Assembly (NCBI GenBank): GCA_017628435.1
Contig: JAGBZE010000136.1
Location: forward strand, 1 to 10,035
Reading direction: 5' to 3'
Origin: Akkermansia sp.
GTDB lineage: Bacteria; Verrucomicrobiota; Verrucomicrobiia; Verrucomicrobiales; Akkermansiaceae
Length of the DNA: 10,035 bases
The notes under the pieces were generated by a model. It was given only the letters and a program-made list of their open reading frames with translations. It had not been told where the DNA came from and made no database searches. The position numbers were made by a program, and so were the translations under genes. Position 1 is the first letter of the stretch; each line of letters opens with the position of its first letter. Below are positions 1 to 6,753 of this stretch, piece after piece.

Positions 1-701
1 AGCTTGCCGCTGAAGTTGCAGAACTCATCCGCTCCCGCGCCGCCGAGGGCAAGGGTGAAGTGCTGGGTCTGGCCACTGGCGCCACTCCGCTGCCCTTCTA
101 TGCTGAGCTGATTCGTCTGCACAAGGAAGAGGGTCTCTCCTTCAAGAACGTGATTACGTTCAACCTGGACGAATACACCGGTCTGCCCCACGATCACGTG
201 GAGTCCTACTGGTACTTCATGCACACCAACCTTTTCAACCACATCGACATCCCCGCCGAGAACATCAACCTGCCCTGCGGCACGCTGGCTCAGGAGGAAA
301 TTCCCGCCCACTGCGCTGCCTACGAGCAGAAGATCAAGGACTGCGGTGGCCTCGACCTCCAGATCCTCGGCATTGGCCGCACCGGTCACATCGGTTTCAA
401 CGAACCCGGCTCCGATGACACCACCATCACCCGCCAGGTACACCTCGATGACCTGACCAAGACCGACGCAGCTCCCGCTTTCGGTGGCTTCGAGAACGTG
501 CCCTGCACCGCCATCACCATGGGTGTGGCCACCATCATGGGCGCCAAGAAGGTCCGCCTCATGGCCTGGGGTGAGAAGAAGGCTTCCATCGTGAACAAGG
601 CCATCAACGGCCCCGTAACCATCGATGTGGCTGCTTCCTACCTGCAGAACCATGCCGATGCCAAGTACTTCCTTGACACCCCGGCCGCTGCCGAACTGTA
701 A
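1..701 (+). CDS. nagB: Glucosamine-6-phosphate deaminase, 5'-truncated by window edge
   Basis: Cytoplasmic enzyme that interconverts glucosamine-6-phosphate with fructose-6-phosphate and ammonia, linking amino-sugar (for example mucin GlcNAc) use to glycolysis. The open frame runs from base 3 with no start in the window. It shows 232 residues, so roughly the first 30 of a usual 260-270 residue NagB are missing. Visible motifs in order are LGLATGATP (phosphate-binding sugar isomerase fold), FNLDEYTGL (the Asp matching catalytic Asp72 of E. coli NagB) and GIGRTGHIGFNEPGS (the His and Glu matching His143 and Glu148). The position matching E. coli Asp141 is Thr here. From memory this RTGH variant is usual in Bacteroidetes-type NagB, so I do not read it as inactivation. 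A strong terminator follows, so this gene ends its transcript. Confidence 0.95.
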   Translation, partial: LAAEVAELIRSRAAEGKGEVLGLATGATPLPFYAELIRLHKEEGLSFKNVITFNLDEYTGLPHDHVESYWYFMHTNLFNHIDIPAENINLPCGTLAQEEIPAHCAAYEQKIKDCGGLDLQILGIGRTGHIGFNEPGSDDTTITRQVHLDDLTKTDAAPAFGGFENVPCTAITMGVATIMGAKKVRLMAWGEKKASIVNKAINGPVTIDVAASYLQNHADAKYFLDTPAAAEL

Positions 702-729
702 AGCAAGTAGCTGAACAAAGCATTTAAGC

Positions 730-760
730 GAGGGCCGGGAATCACCCGGCCCTCCGTTTT
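730..760 (+). terminator. Intrinsic terminator after nagB
   Basis: A perfect 10-bp GC-rich stem (GAGGGCCGGG at 730-739, CCCGGCCCTC at 745-754) closes a 5-base loop and is followed by CGTTTT. It lies 28 bases after the nagB stop and 10 bases before the hemW ATG. It therefore separates the two transcripts, or serves as a partial read-through control into hemW. Confidence 0.9.
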
Positions 761-770
761 CCCCGAGCGC

Positions 771-1859
771 ATGCATCTCTACATCCACGTTCCCTTCTGC
801 CACCGCATCTGCCCCTATTGTGCATTCTTCAAGCACACCCCCGGGCGCAGCGATATCCGCGGCTACGCTCAGTCCGTGGGGCTGGAGGCCCGCATGCGGC
901 TCCCGCAGGGCACCGCGCCGCGCACCATTTATTTTGGCGGCGGCACGCCCAGCATGCTCTCCCCCACACACCTGGATATTCTGGCAAGCGGGCTCCGCGA
1001 CTGGCTTGACCTGAGCCAGGTGCAGGAATGGAGCTTCGAGAGCAACCCCGCCACCTTTACCGCAGCCAAGGTACAACACTGGCGGAGGTTGGGAATCAAC
1101 CGCGTATCACTCGGCGTGCAGAGTTTTGACCCCGGCCTGCTCAAACTGCTGGGGCGCGAGCACAGCCCGGAGGATGTGGCAGAAAGCATCCGGCTGCTGC
1201 GCGAGGCGGGCATTCCCCAGGTGAATATTGACCTCATGTTCTCCCTGCCCGGGCAGACGCTCCAGCAGTGGGAGCGCACGCTGCAATGCGCACTTGACCT
1301 GCAGCCCGACCACATCTCCACCTACAACCTCTCCTACGAGGAAGATACCGATTTCTTCCAGCGCTACGGTGCCGGCGCAGGCAATGAAGAAACCGATGTA
1401 GCCATGTTCAACCTGGCAGATGACCTGCTCACCGGCGCCGGCTTCCGGCACTACGAAATCTCCAACTACGCCCGCCCCGGCTGCGAATCGCTACACAATC
1501 TGGCATGCTGGCATGGGGAGGATTACTGCGGGCTGGGGCCGGGGGCCGTCGGCACCATGAACGGCATCCGCTATTGCAACGATGGCAACACCAATGCCTA
1601 CACCGCAGCCCTGCTGGGAGGCAACCTGCCGCCCGGCACTGCAGAGCAGCTCGACCCCGCCACCCGCCGCACGGAGCTGCTGGGGCTCCTGCTCCGCACA
1701 GATGAGGGACTGCCTGCCCACATGCTCCGCCCGCAGGATACAGCATTTGTCGCCATGCTTCAGAGCGAGCAGCTCGCCACACTCGCCGCAGATGGCCGGC
1801 TCCTCCTCACCCGCTCCGGCCGCCTCGTGGCCGATGAAATTGCCGTCGGCCTCATCTGA
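771..1859 (+). CDS. hemW: HemW-like radical SAM protein (coproporphyrinogen-dehydrogenase-like heme chaperone)
   Basis: A 362-residue cytoplasmic radical SAM protein. The CxxxCxxC cluster motif (Cys10, Cys14, Cys17 in CHRICPYC) lies at the extreme N terminus, as in HemW. It is followed by YFGGGTPSML (SAM-binding glycine motif), SFESNPATF (the ExNP element), RVSLGVQSF, NIDLMFSLPGQT, ISTYNLSYEE and YEISNYARPG, then NLACWHGEDYCGLGPGA, all typical of the HemW/HemN-like family. Length fits HemW (about 370-380) rather than the longer HemN (about 450). HemW binds heme and is thought to deliver it to respiratory proteins, and many databases mislabel it as oxygen-independent coproporphyrinogen oxidase. 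The ATG at 771 is the only start that keeps the intact N-terminal strand. No Shine-Dalgarno is seen, and the nagB terminator ends only 10 bases upstream, so its promoter is unclear. Confidence 0.9.
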   Translation: MHLYIHVPFCHRICPYCAFFKHTPGRSDIRGYAQSVGLEARMRLPQGTAPRTIYFGGGTPSMLSPTHLDILASGLRDWLDLSQVQEWSFESNPATFTAAKVQHWRRLGINRVSLGVQSFDPGLLKLLGREHSPEDVAESIRLLREAGIPQVNIDLMFSLPGQTLQQWERTLQCALDLQPDHISTYNLSYEEDTDFFQRYGAGAGNEETDVAMFNLADDLLTGAGFRHYEISNYARPGCESLHNLACWHGEDYCGLGPGAVGTMNGIRYCNDGNTNAYTAALLGGNLPPGTAEQLDPATRRTELLGLLLRTDEGLPAHMLRPQDTAFVAMLQSEQLATLAADGRLLLTRSGRLVADEIAVGLI

Positions 1860-1862
1860 CAA

Positions 1863-1890
1863 CGTCCGCGCCAACGGCGCGGATATCGTT
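1863..1890 (+). repeat. 28-bp direct repeat, left copy, with internal hairpin
   Basis: Begins four bases after the hemW stop codon. It matches 8350-8377 in the same orientation at 25 of 28 positions, with the first 16 bases identical (CGTCCGCGCCAACGGC). The left copy contains an 8-bp perfect stem, TCCGCGCC (1865-1872) and GGCGCGGA (1876-1883), with loop AAC. No T-tract follows, so it is not a standard terminator. It may be an attachment-site-like boundary of the accessory block, or a member of a dispersed palindromic repeat family. Confidence 0.7.
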
Positions 1891-1956
1891 TCCAATAGAG
1901 CAACCCTCCATAATCCCTCAACCATTGGGAAAACCAACCGCCTCTATCGTGAAAAC

Positions 1957-1994
1957 TCACACTGCGCGCTCGTGTGAAAAGTGAAAGGTGAAAA
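1957..1994 (+). repeat. Small hairpin followed by three GTGAAAR heptamers
   Basis: TCACAC (1957-1962) pairs with GTGTGA (1972-1977). From 1974 to 1994 the sequence reads GTGAAAA, GTGAAAG, GTGAAAA, three tandem 7-base units. GTGTGAAAAG at 1972-1981 also recurs inverted as CTTTTCACAC at 2084-2093, overlapping the recombinase stop codon. Function is unknown. The 1860-2087 gap holds this array, the one at 2057-2084 and the 28-bp repeat, but no convincing gene. Confidence 0.55.
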
Positions 1995-2056
1995 CAGCCG
2001 CTCCGCGCCTGTGAACCCAAATTTTCCGCACCCTCCGGGCGCTTACTGCCTATTTG

Positions 2057-2084
2057 TCAATCGTCAATAGTCAATTATCAATTC
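2057..2084 (+). repeat. Four tandem TCAATNN heptamers
   Basis: The sequence reads TCAATCG, TCAATAG, TCAATTA, TCAATTC: four exact 7-base steps sharing the TCAAT core. On the minus strand this is a run of ATTGA units just past the 3' end of the recombinase gene. Such heptanucleotide arrays are seen in intergenic regions of various bacteria, and no function can be read from the sequence. Confidence 0.6.
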
Positions 2085-2087
2085 TTT

Positions 2088-3092
2088 TCACACTGCCCAG
2101 AACTGGGCCGATGCATGAACTCCGTTCATGCACAGGTACCGTGTTCGCAGCAGCGTAGCATCCCTGTGTCCTATCTCCACCTGCAGCTCCGCATAGCTGC
2201 GGAAATAGCTCAGATGATAACTCGCAAAAGTATGCCGCAGCGCATCCTGCGGCCAGGGCTTATCACCACCCCACCCAGCCGCGCGGCGCAGTTCCCGCCA
2301 GTGCCGCAACCAGTTCGCCGGGCATATCCTCTCCCCATCCGCCCGACGGTGCGCCCGCAGAATTCGCAGCAGAGGCTTGTGAATCGTCACCCGCCGCGCC
2401 CCGCCCGTCTTGCTATGCTGCGGCAGAATATAAATCGTCTGCTCCCGCAAATCCACCTGCGCCCAGCTCAGCCGTGCCACCTCATGAGGACGGATGCCCG
2501 CATACAGCATCATCCCCATCGCTGCCGCGCAACTGCCGCCCTGATAACGCTCCGCCGCCTGCCGTAAATCCTTAATCTCCTGCGGCGTCAGAATCGGCAC
2601 CTGCTTCTCCACCACCCGCGGTGCTTCCACCTTTGAAACCGGATTCTCGCTGCACCAACCCCGCTTCACCGCCGAGCCGAACACGCCGCTGAGAATCAAC
2701 CGTGCCTTCTGCCGCTGCCGTGGTGTATCAAACGCCATCTCAATATACTGCGCACACTCCTGCGCCGAAATCGTCCGCACCTTCCGCCGCGCCAGCCCCG
2801 GGCACCGCTTCATGAACCGCCGCGTGAAATACCGGAAATCGTAAACCGTCCGTACCCTCCTCTCCCGCCGCGACTCCAGCGCGAAGGCGACCGCTTTTTC
2901 AAATGACACCGTACGCTCCTGCTTCTTCAGCTCCTCCGCACCCGCTGCTATGCAACGCATGGCACGTTTTGTTCTTCCTTTCCCCGATTGTATAGCAGCA
3001 CACGCCACCAGGGCGGCTTCCAACGCCGGAACTCCAGATCGCTTCAACAATACAAGTGCCGCCATTTCTTCTTCGGATAGTTCTATGTTCAT
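2088..3092 (-). CDS. Tyrosine recombinase / phage-type integrase, candidate DNA invertase
   Basis: A 334-residue site-specific recombinase. Residues of about 60-150 form the N-terminal core-binding domain and about 160-334 the catalytic domain. Catalytic residues are visible: Arg at about 201 (AGIRPHEVARL), Lys at about 228 (HSKTGGARRV), Arg at about 286 (DALRHTFASYHLS), His at about 309 (IGHRDATLL) and the nucleophile Tyr at about 319 (RTRYL). Asp replaces the first His of the usual HxxR box, an occasional natural variant. A TTG-initiated extension to 3122 is possible, but its extra 10 codons are encoded by the inverted repeat at 3100-3117, so the ATG at 3092 (MNIELSEEE) is preferred. It is transcribed divergently from the glycan cassette, with a small invertible-looking segment between them. 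This suggests a local invertase, although integrase of the surrounding island is an alternative. A perfect 9-bp stem (2112-2120 with 2124-2132) lies inside its last codons. Confidence 0.9.
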   Translation of the reverse strand: MNIELSEEEMAALVLLKRSGVPALEAALVACAAIQSGKGRTKRAMRCIAAGAEELKKQERTVSFEKAVAFALESRRERRVRTVYDFRYFTRRFMKRCPGLARRKVRTISAQECAQYIEMAFDTPRQRQKARLILSGVFGSAVKRGWCSENPVSKVEAPRVVEKQVPILTPQEIKDLRQAAERYQGGSCAAAMGMMLYAGIRPHEVARLSWAQVDLREQTIYILPQHSKTGGARRVTIHKPLLRILRAHRRADGERICPANWLRHWRELRRAAGWGGDKPWPQDALRHTFASYHLSYFRSYAELQVEIGHRDATLLRTRYLCMNGVHASAQFWAV

Positions 3093-3099
3093 GATTGCT

Positions 3100-3117
3100 C
3101 GCTTTTGAAATCCGTAA
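3100..3117 (+). repeat. Inverted repeat arm, left (recombinase side)
   Basis: The left arm carries TTTGAAATCCGTAA at 3104-3117, with a CGCT extension at 3100-3103. It matches the reverse complement of 3242-3259 at 17 of 18 positions; the only mismatch is base 3103 against 3256. The arm lies 7 bases upstream of the recombinase ATG. It has the size and placement of an inversion crossover site. Confidence 0.85.
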
Positions 3118-3241
3118 GTCAAGCATATAAACTGTTATAATAAAAGAATCATCATGGAGTGGTTACCGCTTTCCATTTAAGATGGAGATGCGTTCTTTCA
3201 TAGGTAACACATTAGAAGTATAATGTCACATAATTTACTCT
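3118..3241. promoter_or_regulatory. Candidate invertible promoter segment (124 bp)
   Basis: An AT-rich noncoding segment bounded by the inverted repeat arms and lying between divergent genes. It contains a consensus TATAAT facing the glycan cassette. It also has a short dyad TCCAT-TTAAG-ATGGA (3172-3186) centred within a base of the segment midpoint, and a second dyad GTTACC (3162-3167) / GGTAAC (3203-3208). No equally good promoter faces the recombinase in the orientation shown. Inversion would redirect the TATAAT promoter from the glycan genes to the recombinase. Known analogues are the fim switch of E. coli and the invertible capsule promoters of Bacteroides. Inversion itself cannot be seen from one sequence. 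Confidence 0.6.
3197..3224 (+). promoter_or_regulatory. Sigma-70-like promoter for the glycan cassette
   Basis: TATAAT at 3219-3224 is a perfect -10 box. A moderate -35 candidate, TTCATA at 3197-3202, stands 16 bases upstream. Transcription would start near 3231, cross the right inverted-repeat arm, and reach the gtrA ATG after about 45 bases. The orientation shown would be the ON state for the cassette. Confidence 0.6.
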
Positions 3242-3259
3242 TTACGGATTTCAAAGGCG
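3242..3259 (-). repeat. Inverted repeat arm, right (glycan-cassette side)
   Basis: The right arm carries TTACGGATTTCAAA at 3242-3255, extended by GGCG. It is the inverted partner of 3100-3117 (17 of 18 bases) and ends 16 bases before the gtrA-family ATG. Any inversion would leave both coding regions intact and exchange only the promoter-bearing segment. Confidence 0.85.
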
Positions 3260-3275
3260 TAGACTAACCTCAGTC

Positions 3276-3680
3276 ATGTCGTTACAAACGGATAGAAGGC
3301 CCACTTTAACCGCATTTTTTAAATATGTCGTAGCCGGTGGGTTAGGCTTCATCATCGATTATTCTGTTCTGACTGTTTGCTACTTGTTGTTTGCCTGGCA
3401 TTACTTGATATCTTCAGCGCTCGGTTTTATTGCGGGCCTTGTGTTTGTATACATATCCAGCAACAAATGGGTTTTTAATCAACGGCGTTTGAAGGAAAAC
3501 GTGGTGGTGGAGTTCCTGGTCTTTGCTCTTATCGGATTGGCAGGACTGGCCCTTACGGTGCTGTCTATGTGGATATTGGTAGATTTGTTGAACTGGTATC
3601 CCTTAATCGCTAAGTTAATGACGACAGCTTTGGTGCTTTTGTGGAACTTTGGAGCCCGAAAAATAGTTTTGTATTCATGA
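3276..3680 (+). CDS. GtrA-family small membrane protein (putative polyprenyl-linked sugar flippase)
   Basis: A 134-residue protein with four hydrophobic helices at about residues 13-35, 41-61, 80-103 and 110-130. It has the family's layout, including an N-terminal FFKYVVAGGLGFIIDY segment, a SNKWVF motif after helix 2 and a final NFGARKIVLYS. GtrA proteins are thought to move undecaprenyl-phosphate-linked sugars across the inner membrane for O-antigen, teichoic acid or arabinogalactan decoration. The length is typical. No Shine-Dalgarno precedes the ATG. Its stop overlaps the start of the next gene in an ATGA, implying translational coupling. As first gene after the candidate invertible promoter, it would gate the whole cassette. 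Confidence 0.88.
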   Translation: MSLQTDRRPTLTAFFKYVVAGGLGFIIDYSVLTVCYLLFAWHYLISSALGFIAGLVFVYISSNKWVFNQRRLKENVVVEFLVFALIGLAGLALTVLSMWILVDLLNWYPLIAKLMTTALVLLWNFGARKIVLYS

Positions 3681-5239
3681 AAAAGAAAATCCTTATCATA
3701 GGCGGTGGCCCCGCCGGGTTGACAGCAGCGTTGGAACTGGCTCGTGCAGGATGGAGCAATGTGACAGTTGTCGAGAGAGAAAAGCAATTAGGCGGTATTT
3801 CCCGGACGCTTGATTATAGGGGAAATCACATCGACATAGGTGGGCATCGCTTCTTTTCCAAATCAGACAAGGTGATGCAGTGGTGGAAAGACATCATTCC
3901 GTTACAAGGTGCTCCATCTTGTGATGATCTGTTGCTGAATCGCGCAGTTCCATTGACTCCAAATGGGCCTGATCCAGAAACAGAAGATCGCACAATGCTG
4001 GTACGTTCCCGCCTCAGCCGCATTCTTTTCCTTCGCCGTTTTTTCAATTATCCGGTAAGTCTCAGCGCTGATACTCTTATGAATCTGGGGCCTGTTCGTG
4101 TTTTGAAAATGGGCATCAGCTATCTGTGGAGCCTCATTCACAAGCGCAGGGAGAACAATCTTGAAGATTTCTTCATCAATCGTTTTGGCAGCGAGTTGTA
4201 TAAAACTTTCTTTCGCGACTACACGGCCAAGGTATGGGGAGTCCCCTGCAACCAGATTGGCGCAGATTGGGGAGCTCAGCGAGTCAAAGGACTTTCTGTG
4301 ACCAAAGTTATAGCCCACGCACTTGGAAAACTTGTTTTCTGGAAGAAAAGAAACAAGCAAAGCGGCGAAACCTCGCTCATCGAGGAATTCTGGTATCCCA
4401 AATATGGTCCCGGACAGCTTTGGGAGGCCGTGGGGGCGGAAGCTGAAAAACTGGGAGTTCGCATTCTGCGGAAGCAGGATGTGACGGCGGTGGAAATGGA
4501 AAATGGCGTGGTTTCTGCCCTCAGAATCAGGGACCTGGCAAATGGAGAAGAGTATAGAGAATCTGCTGATTTCGTGATATCCACAACATCCGTTCAGGAG
4601 CTGGTGAGTAAAATAGCGGATGCTCCTGTGGAAGTGCGCCATGTTGCAGAACGTTTGGTGTATCGCGATTTCATGACCGTTGGACTTCTGCTTAACAAGC
4701 TTATATTGAAGAGCCGGAACATGAACACCAGTGTTGGCACCGATGGTGTTGTGCCAGACAACTGGATATATGTGCAGGAAAACGATGTCAAGGTTGGCCG
4801 TCTGCAGATATTCAACAACTGGAGCCCCTACCTCGTGGCAGATCGCAGCAAGGTCTGGATTGGCATGGAGTATTTTGTGAACGAAGGGGATGAGCTTTGG
4901 AACATGGACGATGCTGCATTCTGCCGTTTTGCTGCCGGAGAAATGGAGAAGTTAGGGGTTATCGACAGTTCAGATGTGGTGGATTCAGTGGTGTTCCGCA
5001 TTCAAAAGGCATATCCCGCCTATCTGGGAAGCTACCGTGAGTTCGAAAGGATTCGGGAATGGAGCGATGGTATCACGAACCTGTATCTGGTGGGACGCAA
5101 TGGAATGCATCGGTATAACAATATGGACCACTCGATGCTTTCAGCCATGGAAGCCGTGAAAAATATTACTACCGGAGCAGTTTCAAAGCACAATATCTGG
5201 GAAGTCAACACCGAAAAGGAATACCATGAATCGAAGTGA
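3677..5239 (+). CDS. FAD-dependent oxidoreductase of the polysaccharide-cluster type (COG1232/amine-oxidase-like)
   Basis: A 520-residue flavoprotein with an N-terminal Rossmann dinucleotide site, IIGGGPAGLTAA (Gly9, Gly11, Gly14). Glu33 in TVVEREKQLGG should bind the FAD ribose, and it is followed by IDIGGHRFFSK. Further along are EDFFINRFGSELYKTFFRDYTAKVWG (about 20-residue halves), ADWGAQRVKGLS, and the C-terminal LVGRNGMHRYNNMDHSMLSAMEA that closes the FAD site. This pattern recurs in NAD(P)/FAD-dependent oxidoreductases encoded in polysaccharide loci, often annotated as protoporphyrinogen-oxidase-like or UDP-galactopyranose-mutase-like. The real substrate is unknown to me. A sugar or polyprenyl-sugar substrate is inferred only from the neighbours. 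An upstream in-frame ATG at 3641 is rejected, because ATG 3677 places the Rossmann strand at the N terminus and gives the ATGA overlap with gtrA. Confidence 0.85.
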   Translation: MKKKILIIGGGPAGLTAALELARAGWSNVTVVEREKQLGGISRTLDYRGNHIDIGGHRFFSKSDKVMQWWKDIIPLQGAPSCDDLLLNRAVPLTPNGPDPETEDRTMLVRSRLSRILFLRRFFNYPVSLSADTLMNLGPVRVLKMGISYLWSLIHKRRENNLEDFFINRFGSELYKTFFRDYTAKVWGVPCNQIGADWGAQRVKGLSVTKVIAHALGKLVFWKKRNKQSGETSLIEEFWYPKYGPGQLWEAVGAEAEKLGVRILRKQDVTAVEMENGVVSALRIRDLANGEEYRESADFVISTTSVQELVSKIADAPVEVRHVAERLVYRDFMTVGLLLNKLILKSRNMNTSVGTDGVVPDNWIYVQENDVKVGRLQIFNNWSPYLVADRSKVWIGMEYFVNEGDELWNMDDAAFCRFAAGEMEKLGVIDSSDVVDSVVFRIQKAYPAYLGSYREFERIREWSDGITNLYLVGRNGMHRYNNMDHSMLSAMEAVKNITTGAVSKHNIWEVNTEKEYHESK

Positions 5240-6608
5240 TTGCAGTACTTTTGCTTTGAAAAGGAATGGAAAGATAGACTGGTTTAAAAGTCTGGCAATT
5301 CTTATTCCGATTGCATGGGCCGTAGTAACGGTATCTTTATATTATCCCGGTGTCTGGACAAACGACACACTGAGACAGACATCAGAAGCCTTATCTGGGA
5401 GCTATAATAATTGGAAACCAACACTTCACACATGGCTGCTGGGTGTATTGGAACGGAGCATTACAGGACACGGGATTGGAATATCGTTTGTCATTCAAAT
5501 CATTGCTTTTGCTGTATCGGTAATGGCAATAGCTCAATATTATATGCAGAGGTGCAAATATTATGCTTTGCTCGTTCTGATTTTACCTCTCTTCTTTACA
5601 GAAACGTGCATGTTGGTGACAACGGTTGGCAACGATGAGTTAGCAGCTTCCTGTTATTTGTTGTACATCGCGGGTGTTCTCTGGGCTACAAAGCATGAAA
5701 ATAAGGCGCAACGATATGTGCTATTATGCTTGGTTTGGGGAATTTTAGGGTTCGGAATGGTACTCCGTCACAACGCAATTCCTTGTGTGGCATTGCTAGC
5801 AGCGTGGGGGGTATGGAAATGCGGAATCCGAGGATGCGTGCGCATCGGAGCGTTTAGTTCTCTTTATGTGATTGTTGCCTTACTGGCAAATTGTTTCCTG
5901 ACCTATGTAGTATTGAAAGCAGAAGCATCTTATCCTCTCCGTTTCCCGTTAGCAGCAGATTATGTAAATCTGTCAATCATGGAAGGGAAATGGCTCCCTC
6001 TTGCAGCACATGATAAAAGCAAGATGCAAAAAGCACCTCACGAATGTGTAATGCTGGCCGCCGATTGTGTCAACCGTTACAGTCCGATTGACCCGTATAT
6101 TATGTATGAAGATGAAAATAAACGGGTTCGAGACTATACTCTTTTGAAAGAAGCCTGGATAAATGCTGTTTTATCACATCCTGAAAGGTATTGTTGTATT
6201 AAATTGTTTTTCTTTCATCAGTTCTTATTGCAAGGGCGCTGCGTTCCATGGCTTTGTGAGGCTATCCGGGGTAAGTATCCGCATGTTCAGATATTCATGG
6301 AAAAACAATCACGAGATTGGAGAGCATGGGTAAATCGAGGTTTTTTAGTAATGAGCATCATTCCTTTGTCTTGCTATGTTTTATTGTTTGTTGCGTGTAT
6401 AAAAGCAAGACTTTGGCTTCTGCAGAGCGAAGCCCGGCTAGACGCCGCCGTTTTCATGGCTGTAGCATTAGTATACACTTCATCATTTCTACTGTTGGTT
6501 TTGTCCGCCACCGAATTTCGTTTTTATATTATCCGATCAACGTTATGCTGCGTGGGCGGAGGATTAATTTTGCTTTCAATGCTGGAGAAACGGCACTCTC
6601 ATACATAA
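5226..6608 (+). CDS. Polytopic membrane protein, GT-C glycosyltransferase-like (DUF6020-like pattern)
   Basis: A 460-residue integral membrane protein with about ten hydrophobic segments. The first is near residues 21-40, several follow between about 90 and 235, and three lie near the C terminus. After helix 1 comes YYPGVWTNDTLRQ, then NWKPTLHTWLLGVL. This resembles the PG-x-D...Q / HP...T pattern that GT-C type enzymes and DUF6020 proteins carry in their first external loop, where an acidic residue is catalytic. A long soluble loop of about residues 235-360 and a late ATEFRFYII also fit that plan. GT-C enzymes use polyprenyl-phosphate sugars, which fits a GtrA flippase two genes upstream. 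The start overlaps the oxidoreductase by 14 bases, so it is coupled. Family assignment is by pattern only; a polymerase or unrelated transporter remains possible. Confidence 0.7.
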   Translation: MNRSDCSTFALKRNGKIDWFKSLAILIPIAWAVVTVSLYYPGVWTNDTLRQTSEALSGSYNNWKPTLHTWLLGVLERSITGHGIGISFVIQIIAFAVSVMAIAQYYMQRCKYYALLVLILPLFFTETCMLVTTVGNDELAASCYLLYIAGVLWATKHENKAQRYVLLCLVWGILGFGMVLRHNAIPCVALLAAWGVWKCGIRGCVRIGAFSSLYVIVALLANCFLTYVVLKAEASYPLRFPLAADYVNLSIMEGKWLPLAAHDKSKMQKAPHECVMLAADCVNRYSPIDPYIMYEDENKRVRDYTLLKEAWINAVLSHPERYCCIKLFFFHQFLLQGRCVPWLCEAIRGKYPHVQIFMEKQSRDWRAWVNRGFLVMSIIPLSCYVLLFVACIKARLWLLQSEARLDAAVFMAVALVYTSSFLLLVLSATEFRFYIIRSTLCCVGGGLILLSMLEKRHSHT

Positions 6609-6753
6609 GCTAATTGTCTCCGTGGTGCAAATATAATGACGGACAAATTGTTGTTAGAATGCGCCTGTTGATTACCTGACAGGCAATGACGGCGAGCACT
6701 AGGAACGCCGCAAGGAGAAAATAAGCCTGCAATTACGGCAGTAGCTAAGACTT
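6609..6753. other. Intergenic stretch with two small hairpins
   Basis: No convincing gene is seen between the glycan cassette and the convergent ATPase gene. Two modest dyads follow each other: GCCTGT/ACAGGC (6663-6668 with 6679-6684) and CGGCG/CGCCG (6690-6694 with 6706-6710). They could be transcript 3'-end structures or remnants of older DNA. Confidence 0.4.

Noticed and set aside
1865..1883. Intrinsic terminator of hemW
   Set aside because: The stem is good but the following bases (TATCGTTTCC) have no T-run, and the same sequence recurs at 8350-8377 away from a gene end. It is treated as a repeat element instead.
2115..2567. 150-codon plus-strand open frame opposite the recombinase
   Set aside because: It is the complement of the conserved catalytic domain and is rich in Pro, Arg and Gln with no recognisable domain.
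3641..3676. Upstream ATG start for the FAD oxidoreductase
   Set aside because: It would add 12 residues before the Rossmann strand and extend the overlap with gtrA to 40 bases. The ATG at 3677 gives the usual family N terminus and an ATGA junction.
3902..4642. 246-codon open frame on the minus strand inside the FAD oxidoreductase gene
   Set aside because: The plus strand has clear FAD-binding motifs from end to end, and the antisense translation shows no recognisable domain.
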